NCBI RefSeq assembly: GCF_019837165.1
Contig: NZ_JAGYHC010000001.1
Coordinates: forward strand, 992,001-1,056,000
DNA from: Virgibacillus sp. NKC19-3
Lineage (GTDB): Bacteria > Bacillota > Bacilli > Bacillales > Amphibacillaceae
DNA: 64,000 bases
Direction: 5' to 3'
Notes under the pieces: model-generated
Databases searched by the model: none
The model's input: only the letters and a program-made list of their open reading frames with translations
Told to the model about the DNA's origin: nothing
Translations under genes and position numbers: made by a program
Shown here: positions 35,235 through 45,000 of the stretch, piece by piece
Layout: the number at the start of each line of letters is the position of its first letter
Numbering within the stretch: the stretch's first letter is position 1

Positions 35235-36176
35235 ATGGATAAAAATGAAGAACTGTATCTGGCTTGCTATCAAACTCTATTAATTTATTATTTAAAGAAA
35301 AAAGTAAATGTTAATTTACCTATTGATTTAATATACTGCACAGCACTAGAAACAACAAGTAGAATTTATAAAGGTAGCTTTATAGATAAAAAATCAAGAT
35401 TTGACTATGAAAATCAAATGAAATTAGAGAATTTAGAGAAGCTAAATATTAATTTGAAAGTTAGTAAATGTTCTAATTTTAAAGACTTAAAATATAAAAT
35501 GCTTGAATTACTTAACAAGAGAATAGAAACATTTATATATGTTGATGAATATTACCTCCCTTACTCGTTACAATATAAGAAGCTTCATACTAATCATAGC
35601 CAGATGGTTTTTGATTATGAAGAGGGAAGAGATGGAAGTATAATATTCCATACGGTTGATAATGTAGGGGCAACTATTAAACAACAAAAATGTGCAGAAG
35701 AGTATCTCAAAATGGGGTTTGAGTCAGTTGATAAAAAATTTATTATTCATTTTGAAGTAAATGAAAGTTCTTTAGAATTAGATAAATTTTTTTTTCTAAG
35801 ACAAATTAAGAATACGGTTATGAACTATGAAGATAATTACGAGATTTTTTATGATTTTATAGGTAGTTCTGAAAGAAAATTCGAGAAATTACAAACGCAA
35901 ACTGAAACTTTATCATTTTATTCTCATACCTTTGGTTTGATTTCTGGATCTAGGTATTGTTTCTTAAAGGCAATAAAATCTCTGAATTTTTATAATCAAA
36001 AAATTGATTCTTATCTAACAAGATATTACCAAGAAGCAAAGGTATTGATGTTTTTATTTGGAAAAGCAGTCTTTTCATCTAAGTTAAATATTGATAATGT
36101 GAAAGAAAAATGTGAATATTTGTTGGAATTAGATAAGAAGCTAATTATGGAACTCAAAAACGTTCTTGAACTATAA
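35235..36176 (+). CDS. BtrH-like cysteine acyltransferase/peptidase-fold protein A
   Basis: 313 aa from ATG 35235 behind TAGGAGAG; an in-frame ATG at 35187 lies inside the FkbH-type gene and lacks a site. The layout resembles BtrH-type proteins with a papain/C39-like fold: an N-terminal Cys (LACYQTLL), a central VDEYYLPY strand, then a candidate His (THHSQ-like, TNHSQMVFDY) and an Asp in FHTVDN. In butirosin synthesis BtrH moves an acyl chain from an ACP to an amine. Here two free ACPs are nearby. It is similar in size and plan to the next gene. The family call is from motif layout only. Confidence 0.6.
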   Translation: MDKNEELYLACYQTLLIYYLKKKVNVNLPIDLIYCTALETTSRIYKGSFIDKKSRFDYENQMKLENLEKLNINLKVSKCSNFKDLKYKMLELLNKRIETFIYVDEYYLPYSLQYKKLHTNHSQMVFDYEEGRDGSIIFHTVDNVGATIKQQKCAEEYLKMGFESVDKKFIIHFEVNESSLELDKFFFLRQIKNTVMNYEDNYEIFYDFIGSSERKFEKLQTQTETLSFYSHTFGLISGSRYCFLKAIKSLNFYNQKIDSYLTRYYQEAKVLMFLFGKAVFSSKLNIDNVKEKCEYLLELDKKLIMELKNVLEL

Positions 36177-36242
36177 ATATCCGAGTTTTTATAGAGAATC
36201 AGTAAACTGATGCATTGATTTTATTTAAAAGGTGGGAAAATA

Positions 36243-37229
36243 ATGAATGAGAGGACTTTTCAAAATGAGCATTTTAATTGTACTCATATCACAGTAGCGA
36301 AAATGTTGCAAAGAAGGGGAGTAGATGAATCACTGGTTTTTAATCAGGCTGGCCTTTACTTCGAGTTTCAAAAAGGACTGACACCAACCATTGTTATTGA
36401 ACCTTATTTCCAAAATTTTGAGGATAGCATTAAAAAAAATTATGGATTATTTCTAAATACTGAAGAGTACTTTAATATGAATTCATATATTCTGCGTATT
36501 GAAGAGCTGTTAGCTTCTAATTATACTGTTGGTGTTTTAGTCGATACATATTCTTTAGATTATAATTTTATAAACGGAGGAGATTTCCATTATCTGCATA
36601 GTTTTGAGATTTTGAATAAAAAAGGTAGGGAATTTACAGTAGCTGATTATTTCTATTCTCACACAGAAGAGATGAATAAGAACAGTCTTATAAGTATTTT
36701 AAGAGACTTTCAAGATTTTATCTCTGATGGTCGATTATTTTTATTTTTTTTGAAAAAAGGTAGTAAAAAGTCTTTAACTAATTCGAAAGAGGATTACTTA
36801 AAAACATTAAAGAATAACTGTAGAGTAATGAGGGGGGAGCGATGTTTTTTATTTGAAAATGAAAATAAATATCCTGGAGTTTTAGGGTTGAAAGCTATTG
36901 AAAGATGCGGTCAGAAATTACAAACTTTTATAGGAGATAGCTTTGACAATAGAGACGCACTTATTTCTCATATATATACAAGCCTAAAAGAGGTTTCTAA
37001 TTCTCGTTTTCACTTCCATAAATACCTATTAAAATTTGAAGAAGAAGAATTAGCCAAATTGTATTTGAAAAGTCATCAGAGTTGGATAGTTTATGCTAAT
37101 TTATTTATGAAAGCCTTAATGTTTCCTGACATTGATATGAACAGTAGATTGCAAAAGTGTATTGACCGAATTTTAATCGAGGAAAAATATACTTTAGAAA
37201 AAATGGAGGAATGTTTGATTAATGGATAA
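36243..37229 (+). CDS. BtrH-like cysteine acyltransferase/peptidase-fold protein B
   Basis: 328 aa. ATG at 36243 follows AAGGTGGG. The N-terminus has HFNCTHITVAKMLQRRG with a candidate catalytic Cys. A VDTYSLDYN strand follows, then FHYLHSFEIL with the candidate His and FTVADYFY with the Asp: the same Cys/His/Asp order as the preceding gene. This is the BtrH_N plan (a papain-like fold used for acyl transfer in butirosin biosynthesis). It would act on an acyl-ACP or thioester product of the cluster, or on a peptide. It is followed 14 bp later by the secreted peptidase gene, so they are likely in one operon. Confidence 0.65.
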   Translation: MNERTFQNEHFNCTHITVAKMLQRRGVDESLVFNQAGLYFEFQKGLTPTIVIEPYFQNFEDSIKKNYGLFLNTEEYFNMNSYILRIEELLASNYTVGVLVDTYSLDYNFINGGDFHYLHSFEILNKKGREFTVADYFYSHTEEMNKNSLISILRDFQDFISDGRLFLFFLKKGSKKSLTNSKEDYLKTLKNNCRVMRGERCFLFENENKYPGVLGLKAIERCGQKLQTFIGDSFDNRDALISHIYTSLKEVSNSRFHFHKYLLKFEEEELAKLYLKSHQSWIVYANLFMKALMFPDIDMNSRLQKCIDRILIEEKYTLEKMEECLING

Positions 37230-37243
37230 GGAGGTATTAGAAA

Positions 37244-38449
37244 ATGAACCTAAAGCAAATTCTAGTATTCCTAATCAGTATTTGTTTCTGTTTATTAACG
37301 ATTAATTCAATATTTGCCCAATCTTCAAATTCATTACATGAGGATATTAATGCTTTTGTAGAAGAACAAAAAGACAAATCAAAAATTCCAGGGTTAGCAG
37401 TTATTGCAATTAAGGATGGTAAAACTATATATAAGGAAGGAAAGGGACAAGCAGATATTTCCACTGAGCAACCAATTCTGGACTCTACTTTATTTGAAAT
37501 GGGATCTAACACCAAAGCTTTTACAGCTCTAGCAATATTAAAACTTGAGGAAGAAGGTAAATTAAACCTATCTGATCCAATCTCGAAATATCTTCCCTGG
37601 TTTAATGCATCTTTTGAAGGGGAAAATGTGGATATTAAATTGGAACAATTACTATACCATTCAAGTGGTATACCATACTATACAATCATAGATATACCTA
37701 AAAGTAATTCAATAGACGCTCTTGAAGAAAATGTTAGACTTCTTTCCGGAGTTGAATTAGATGAACATCCAGGCAAAGAATTTCAATATGCGACTATAAA
37801 TTATGATGTATTAGGCTTAGTTATTGAAAAGGTAAGTTCCCTTAAGTATGAAGATTATGTACAAGAGAATATTTTAACTCCACTTGAACTTAAAGGCATG
37901 ACAGTAGGAAGAACAACTAATGAATCTAAGATTGCAACTGGATATAAACTTGCTTTTGGAAAGCCAGTATCTTTTGAAGCTCCAGACTATAGAGGAAATA
38001 TACCTGCAGGCTATATGTTTACGGATTTAAATAGTATTGAAAAATGGTTGCGTATTCAAATGGGGTTAGAGAAAAAAGAATGGTTCGATATTATTTCTTT
38101 ATCTCATCAACCTGATCGAAGTGTGCAACCAGAAACAGATGGATCTTCATATGCATCTGGTTGGACAATTTATCAAGACGGCGATGGGATAGCTGCTCAT
38201 CTTGGTTCAAATCCAAATTATTCATCTCATATCACATTTCGTTTAGGCGATGAAAAAAATGCTGTAGCAGTTTTGGCAAACATGAATTCTTCAAATGTAC
38301 AAAAAATAGGTCAGGGGATTTTGGAATTAGTAGAAGAAGAAGAGCTTAGTATAAGCGATAGTTTAGACTATTATATGAAAGTAGATTGGGTTAGCACATT
38401 GATTATAATTTTTGGATGTATCTTTTCACTTTTTGTTATTTTTTATTAG
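37244..38449 (+). CDS. Secreted membrane-anchored serine peptidase (ClbP/ZmaM-type prodrug peptidase)
   Basis: 401 aa of the beta-lactamase/PBP-like S12 family. An N-terminal signal peptide ends at about IFA/QSS. Catalytic residues: Ser88-x-x-Lys91 (SNTK) and Tyr182 in FQYATINY (the usual YSN reads YAT). A membrane helix begins at the C-terminus (LIIIFGCIFSLFVIF), so the catalytic domain faces outside. ClbP and ZmaM have this plan and cut N-acyl-D-Asn from colibactin and zwittermicin precursors. The cluster has a matching Asn/E starter module at 42048. The frame stops right after a T6 run (38439-38444); one more T would join it to the ABC gene, as in ZmaM, where peptidase and exporter are fused. 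Confidence 0.87.
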   Translation: MNLKQILVFLISICFCLLTINSIFAQSSNSLHEDINAFVEEQKDKSKIPGLAVIAIKDGKTIYKEGKGQADISTEQPILDSTLFEMGSNTKAFTALAILKLEEEGKLNLSDPISKYLPWFNASFEGENVDIKLEQLLYHSSGIPYYTIIDIPKSNSIDALEENVRLLSGVELDEHPGKEFQYATINYDVLGLVIEKVSSLKYEDYVQENILTPLELKGMTVGRTTNESKIATGYKLAFGKPVSFEAPDYRGNIPAGYMFTDLNSIEKWLRIQMGLEKKEWFDIISLSHQPDRSVQPETDGSSYASGWTIYQDGDGIAAHLGSNPNYSSHITFRLGDEKNAVAVLANMNSSNVQKIGQGILELVEEEELSISDSLDYYMKVDWVSTLIIIFGCIFSLFVIFY

Positions 38450-40302
38450 CACAATTAATTAAGGAGTTAATTCAAAAAAAAAGAAGCTTTCGTAGTATAA
38501 AGGTTAAAGATTATGTTATTTTATTAATAGCTACTTTAATGCTTATCATTTATGAAATATCTATAGTATATTTTCCATATAATTTTTTAAATCAGACAAA
38601 CTGGGAATTTATTCAAGTGTGGGCTCCTACAACGTTATACATAGCTGGATGGATGTTATCTATATTGGGATTGATTTATTATTTCTACTTTCTTTTTTTA
38701 TTTCTTACAGTAGGATTAAAGAAGAAAATAGTGTTTAATCTTATTCTTTTAAGTATTATAAGTGGCTTGGCTAATTCAATATTAATATTTATTATAAATA
38801 ATAGTATTGGTTTAGATGATGATGATCGAAATAGAATATTAATGTACTTTGTCTTTACAGTTGCTATTTATTTAATTGGGCAAAGATATGTTCGCTATGC
38901 TTTGGTAAAATTAACTAACGATTTTTTAGATGATAAGAGAAAAAAATTAATTGATAAAATAATGAGTTCTGCATATGAAAACATAGAAAATACTGTGAAA
39001 GGTAATATATATGCAGCATTGAATGGTGATATGAAAATTATCAGCAGTTCTGTACATTCTGTGGTTACTATTATGACAAATCTTATCACAATTTTTGTAT
39101 GTTTGATTTACTTAGCATTTATTCATTTTCAAGGTTTTTTACTGTCATTAATAATCATTATCATAGGACTAACAGTTTATTTAATAAAAGGAAGAGTGTC
39201 TCAACGCTTTTGGGAAAAAAACCGTGATATTCAAAATGTTTTTTATAATTTAATTGATGATATGGTGTTAGGCTTCAAGGATTTTTATATGCATCAAAGA
39301 AAAAGGAAGGATTTTCATAACTATATAATAGAAAAATGCTCACAGTTAAGAAATTTTCGCATAAAAGGTGATTTGAATTTTATAAATGCTTATTTACTAG
39401 GGGAGCTTTTGATTATAATTGTTTTAGGGGTATCGATATTTTTATTTCCATTATTAAATAATAACTTTGAATATGTCGCTACCATGAATTTTATTGTTAT
39501 TTTCCTGTTCATTATTGGTCCTATAAATGGTTTATTAAATACAATTCCTGAATTATTTCAAGTAAGAATCAGCTGGGAAAGAGTAGGATCGTTAGAAAAA
39601 GAATTAGAAACATCTTCAAAGCCATTTTTAGAGAGTCAAACTCAAAATAAGGAATTTAATAAGATGGAACTAGAAAAAGTCAGTTACGATTACATTGGGG
39701 AGGATAGTTTTACAGTTGGTCCTCTCAATGCTACGTTCAATTCAAGTGAAATATCTTTTATTGTGGGAAGTAATGGTAGTGGAAAATCAACTCTAGCCAA
39801 TTTAATAATGGGATTATATGAACCAAGTAAAGGTAAAATTAAAGTAAATGGAAAAATTATTTCTTCTAGTCAATTAGGAGAACACTTTTCAGCTATTCAT
39901 AGTGATTTTCATTTATTTGATCAATTATATGGTATTAAAACTCATGGTCGTGAAGAAGAAATAAGCAGATATTTAAACGTCTTAAATTTAAACGGAAAGG
40001 TGAGTATTAAAAATAATAAGTTCTCTACGATTAAGCTTTCTACTGGACAACGTAAAAGATTAGCCCTTTTAATAAGTTTACTAGAAGACTCTCCAATATA
40101 TCTTTTTGATGAATGGGCTGCAGATCAAGATCCAGAATTTAGAGAGTTCTTTTATCGACGTCTTTTGCCAGATTTAAGAAATAAAGGCAAGTGCATTATT
40201 GCCATAACTCATGATGACCGTTACTTTTCAATAGCAAATCAGCTAATAAAGATGGAACTGGGAAAAGTTATTACAATTAATTCCTCTAATGCAAGCAAAT
40301 AG
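38416..40302 (+). CDS. ABC exporter (membrane + ATPase), likely fused to the peptidase in ancestral frame
   Basis: The open frame gives up to 628 aa. Residues 1-100 form two more membrane helices (around ILLIATLMLIIYEI and YIAGWMLSILGL) that would complete the three-helix anchor seen in ClbP. An exporter-type membrane domain (about 105-400) and an ATPase follow: Walker A VGSNGSGKST, signature LSTGQRKR, Walker B IYLFDEWAADQDP. It resembles cyclic-peptide exporters of the YojI/SyrD type. No ribosome site precedes 38416 and the frame overlaps the peptidase by 34 bp. Adding one T at 38439-38444 makes a single protein of about 1020 aa reading VIFLLAQLIKE across the join. It would export the acylated prodrug. 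Confidence 0.88.
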   Translation: MYLFTFCYFLLAQLIKELIQKKRSFRSIKVKDYVILLIATLMLIIYEISIVYFPYNFLNQTNWEFIQVWAPTTLYIAGWMLSILGLIYYFYFLFLFLTVGLKKKIVFNLILLSIISGLANSILIFIINNSIGLDDDDRNRILMYFVFTVAIYLIGQRYVRYALVKLTNDFLDDKRKKLIDKIMSSAYENIENTVKGNIYAALNGDMKIISSSVHSVVTIMTNLITIFVCLIYLAFIHFQGFLLSLIIIIIGLTVYLIKGRVSQRFWEKNRDIQNVFYNLIDDMVLGFKDFYMHQRKRKDFHNYIIEKCSQLRNFRIKGDLNFINAYLLGELLIIIVLGVSIFLFPLLNNNFEYVATMNFIVIFLFIIGPINGLLNTIPELFQVRISWERVGSLEKELETSSKPFLESQTQNKEFNKMELEKVSYDYIGEDSFTVGPLNATFNSSEISFIVGSNGSGKSTLANLIMGLYEPSKGKIKVNGKIISSSQLGEHFSAIHSDFHLFDQLYGIKTHGREEEISRYLNVLNLNGKVSIKNNKFSTIKLSTGQRKRLALLISLLEDSPIYLFDEWAADQDPEFREFFYRRLLPDLRNKGKCIIAITHDDRYFSIANQLIKMELGKVITINSSNASK

Positions 40303-41257
40303 TTTATAAGTTCTTTATAAATTTTCCATGAATATTTTAAGTTTTGAAATTTATATCTACTGGTGCGCTTGGTCTAGGCATTAAATTAAAATTATTCTCC
40401 AAGCAATCTTAGTTCTGTTTCAACCAGCTTAACTCTGTATAATTTTGGGGAAGTGCTTTTTACTTTGATCAAATTTAGGCATAACAATTAAAGATTATTA
40501 AACTCATGTTATGTCTATTTTATGATTTACTATAAACGGAATGTTAAAAGTATAGAGTAAAATAATGGAGCTAATTTCCGATTAGCAAAAGTGATATCAG
40601 AGGATGTTGAAAATTTACCTTTTTATATAATTTATTGAAAACAAAAAAATATATAGTATAATTATATTAAATCACACGCTTATTAATAATAAGAAAATTT
40701 AGATGACTAAAATTCTTCATGACTACAAAAATTATATTATCAAAACGCGCATGATTATAATTGCTCTTTCAGATTCTTGACTATCATTTTTTCCCGTATA
40801 ATTCGTAATTCATTGGAGTAAGCAATGATCAGGAATTGTTACATACTAATCCATATTGACATGGATATGATACAGTAAAACAAAAGGTTTTCTAAAAGTT
40901 GTTTTTTACAGAATTAATCAGTTAAATCAGTTTAGTTTTTTGGTGAAAGTAAGGAAAAGGGGATAATTAGTTTTAATGAGCTTTTAAATTTAACATTTGC
41001 TCACTGGTTGAAAACCTAGTATTAATTTATCATTGGACTGCGAAAATAGGTTTAGAGTTTAAATATGTTTCAAAGAGTTTTGCAAATATATATTTTTATT
41101 CAATATTTTTTGCAGCAATGTTGAAAAAGGAGGTAACTATGCTGTTTACTGTAAATGATTTGTAGTTAACTGCGTAAGCTATAACTTTCGATATAAAAAC
41201 TCTAGGTAAATTCTATTTAATATGAATTTGAATCTTTAGCGAAAGGATAGGTCATAT
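40303..41257 (+). other. AT-rich intergenic, possible promoter
   Basis: 955 bp with no supportable gene. A candidate sigma-A promoter (TTGAAA at 40635, 16-nt spacer, TATAAT at 40657) is listed separately. Nothing else stands out. Confidence 0.45.
40635..40662 (+). promoter_or_regulatory. Candidate sigma-A promoter
   Basis: TTGAAA and TATAAT separated by 16 nt, on the + strand. The next gene starts ~590 bp downstream, which is long, and the local base composition makes chance matches likely. Confidence 0.25.
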
Positions 41258-42025
41258 ATGGAAAATAATGAAAAATACACTATTTTAGAGGTGGGCAAGG
41301 ATAATATTGATAGATATGGTTTTTTTTGTATGAGAAGCAAAAAAGGAACAACAGGATATACCAATAAATACAATTGGATAGTAGACAGATTTAATGAAAA
41401 TATAAGATTGAAAATTCTTACTATTGGTGAGAGACAAATCGGATTTATTGAATACATACCAATTGAATATGCGTGGAGGGGTGTTAAAGGCAATAATTAT
41501 CTTTTTATTCATTGTTTATGGATAGTCGGACAAGGTAAAGGGCATGGTTATGGTAAAATTTTGCTTGATGAGTGTATAAATGACGCAATGAAGTTTAATA
41601 AATCTGGTGTAGCAATTTTAGCAAGTGAAGGAAGCTTCATAGCTGATAAGCCCTTTTTCTTAAGCCAAGGGTTTTCTCTGGTTGAGTCTAGAGAGAATTT
41701 TGATTTGTTAGTCAAAAAAATTGATGATAGTAGTCTTGTTCCTAAATTAACAGATTTAAATGAGACATATAGTATAGGTAATGAAAATTTCGTTATTTTT
41801 AAGTCAGATCAATGTCCTTATATTGAAAATACTGTGCAGATAGTTAAAGAAACAGCAGATGAGCTTGGAGTGAATTGTGAGATAGTTGATCTTAAAACTG
41901 CTGAAGAAGCACAAAAAAATCCATCTTTATATGGAGTGTTTTCAATTTATTTCCGTGGGGAAATAATATCTTATCATCCAATAACTAAAAAAGAACTATT
42001 AAAAAGGTTAAATAGTTATATTTAA
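41258..42025 (+). CDS. GNAT acetyltransferase with C-terminal YoaP-like domain
   Basis: 255 aa. Residues 1-150 form a GNAT fold: LFIHCLWIVGQGKGHGYGKILL contains the acetyl-CoA loop (QGKGHGYG). The C-terminal ~90 residues (FVIFKSDQCPYIENTV … YGVFSIYFRGEIISYHP) resemble the thioredoxin-like domain of B. subtilis YoaP, with a single Cys. Such enzymes acetylate amines; a self-protection or tailoring role is possible from context but not shown. ATG 41258 has a weak AAAGGATAG site. It lies 22 bp before the Asn-module NRPS, probably in the same transcript. Confidence 0.8.
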   Translation: MENNEKYTILEVGKDNIDRYGFFCMRSKKGTTGYTNKYNWIVDRFNENIRLKILTIGERQIGFIEYIPIEYAWRGVKGNNYLFIHCLWIVGQGKGHGYGKILLDECINDAMKFNKSGVAILASEGSFIADKPFFLSQGFSLVESRENFDLLVKKIDDSSLVPKLTDLNETYSIGNENFVIFKSDQCPYIENTVQIVKETADELGVNCEIVDLKTAEEAQKNPSLYGVFSIYFRGEIISYHPITKKELLKRLNSYI

Positions 42026-42047
42026 TTATTATATAGAAGGTGAGAAT

Positions 42048-45000
42048 ATGAAAAATTATGACTTAACTTATCCACAAAAAAGAGTTTGGTATACAGAAAA
42101 AATCGACCCTAATACATCAATAAATAATTTGGGGGGCTTTGTAGAAATTCGCGGTGAATTTGATCCACAAAAATTAAAACGAGCAATTGAGGTTTTGATT
42201 AATAATTGTAGTACATTTAACATTCAAATTCATGAGGATGATGGGGTACCGTACCTATATAAGGAAAGTACTGATTTTAGTGTTGAAATTATGGAGTTTA
42301 ATTCTAAAAATGAATCTATAGATTGGATGAAGAAGAATTTTAAATTACCTTTCAAATTAGATAAAAGCTTTCTTTTTCATTTTAATGTAATTAAGATTAA
42401 TAAATCTTTAGGTGGATACTTTATAAAGCTACATCATTTAATAGCAGATGGTTGGTCATTTCAGATAATTACAAAAACTATAGCAAATTTGTATAATAAG
42501 CTTCTTAACAAAGAGAGAATAGATGAATCATTTTTTAATAATCTAAATTATGATTATAAACGTAGAGAGAATGAATATCTGTTTTCAGAAAGATTCAGAA
42601 AAGATGAGCAATTTTGGTCTAAAAGTTTTAGTGAAAAGCATTATTCTTATAGAAGAAAAAATCCATCATCTTATTCAATAAACAGAGGAAATAGGTTAAA
42701 GTTTAAAATTGATACTGAGAAAAGTAAAAAAATTGATCGTCTAATATCCAAATTAGGTATATCTGCGAATTCATTTTTTGTTGCTTTATTTAGTGTTTAT
42801 TTTTATAAAGTAACGAATATCAATGATATTACAATAGGAAATCCAATCTTAAATAGATTGGGCAAAAAAGAAAAAAAGTCTATAGGGATGTATACCAGTA
42901 CAATGCCATTTAGATTTACAATCGATGGTAAATTAGATGTTAACGATTTTTTGAAAGCTGTAAATAAGAAGTTAAATTCTTCTATCAAGCATCAACAGTA
43001 TCCATATCAGTTATTAAAAACAAATCAAAAGTCAAATGAAGCATTATTTGATGTAGCTGTGAATTATTATAATACTAGTTTAATTAATGAAATTAATAAC
43101 CATACAATAATTAACCATGAATTTTATAATGGGGTACAATGGATTCCTTTGGAGATTATTGTTAAAAAGTGGTCAAATGATTGTTATGAATTAATGCTTG
43201 ATTATGATATAACCATTTATTCTGAGAAAAAAATGAAATCCATGTACTATGCTATGGAATATTTAATTAATGAATTTATTGATGAATCTAATAATCAAAT
43301 TGATGAATTTACACTCTCAAAATTCAATGTTAGGGATAATGATAAAGTAAAAGGGCTTTCTTATCTTTCTATAATTGATATGTTTGAAAATCAAGCTTTT
43401 TTAAACCCATCCAAGATTGCAATTTTAGATAAAAAAAAGTACTATACATATTTTGATTTGTATGAAAAAGTTAACAGTTTTGCATCCTATTTAAAAAATA
43501 TGGGTGTTGGAGCTGGAGAGAAGATAGCTATAAAATTAAACAATTCCATTGAAACAATAGTAGGAATTCTTGCTGTTCTAAAAATAGGCTCTGCTTTTAT
43601 TCCAATTGATATTGATATTCCAAAAAATAGATTGAGATTTATTATCCAAGATAGTGCCTGTGATTTTTTAATAACTAAAAATTATAATGACAACAATTGT
43701 GAACTTGAAAATATGGTAACGTTAATTGATATTGAAAAAGCAACCGATGAATTAAATTATAATAATAAATTTGAAAATAGTAATAAGAATTATTTCACTC
43801 AACATTCATTAGCTTATATTATATATACATCCGGATCCACAGGAAAACCTAAAGGTGTTATGATTAATCATAATAATATAAGCAATTATATTCAATGGGC
43901 CAGTTCAAATTATTTAAATCAAGAAGAAAAAATTGAAACTTTTGCTTTTTATTCAAATATTGGTTTTGATTTAACTTTAACATCAATTTTTGTTCCACTA
44001 GTCACTGGAAATAGAATTTCGATATACGATAGTAAAAGCTCCATTGATTCATTGAAAAGAATTTTTGTGGATAACAGTACTACAGTAGTGAAATTGACTC
44101 CTTCTCACTTAAGGCTTATAGATGAGAGTAGTCTAATTAATAGTAAGTTGAGATTATTAATAGTTGGAGGAGAGCATTTCAGCACTTCTTTAGCAAAAAG
44201 GATAAGTGAAATCTCTAATCACACTATTAGAATAGTTAATGAGTATGGTCCAACAGAAGCTACGATAGGTTGTATAGCACATACATATGATTTCTATTTA
44301 GATAACGATATAACTGTCCCTATTGGTCATCCTATACCTAATACAAAAGCCTATATTTTAAATGAACAGTTATGTGAAGTTGAAAAAGGAGAGGTAGGTT
44401 TTTTATTCCTCGGTGGATTACAGTTGTCTAGTGGATATATCAATAATATTCAGCAGAATGAATCAAGGTTTATTAATAGTCCTTTTTTAGAAAACGAAAT
44501 TCTCTTTAAAACTGATGATTTATGCAGAATAGATTCAAATGATAATATTGTTTATGTTGGTAGAAAAGATAGACAAGTGAAAGTACAAGGTAATAGAGTA
44601 GAACTTGATGAAGTTGAAATAAATTTATCAAAGTTTGTGAAAAATAGTGAAGTTTTTGTTCAAGATTTTGTTGAAGATAATATCAATTTTTTAGTAGCTT
44701 TTATAGAAACAAATGAACTTATCGATAAGGATTTGCTTATTGATAAGCTTAATTCAGAATTACCTACTTATATGCTGCCTAAAGATTTATTTACGTTAGA
44801 TAAATTCCCTATAACAAAAAATGGGAAAAAGGATATCAGTAAAATAAATCAATTATATTATACTTATTCAAATAGTTCTAAAGAAGATTTTAAAGAAAAT
44901 AACTTTGAAAAAAAAAGATTGGTATTAGATGTATTTCAAAAAGTACTTGATTTAGAGGAGATAAATAGTAATGATAATTATTTTCATTTGGGTGGTGATT

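Noticed and set aside
37244-38449. Antibiotic-resistance beta-lactamase
   Set aside because: SxxK is present but the C-terminal membrane anchor, exporter fusion and D-Asn NRPS context fit a prodrug peptidase better.
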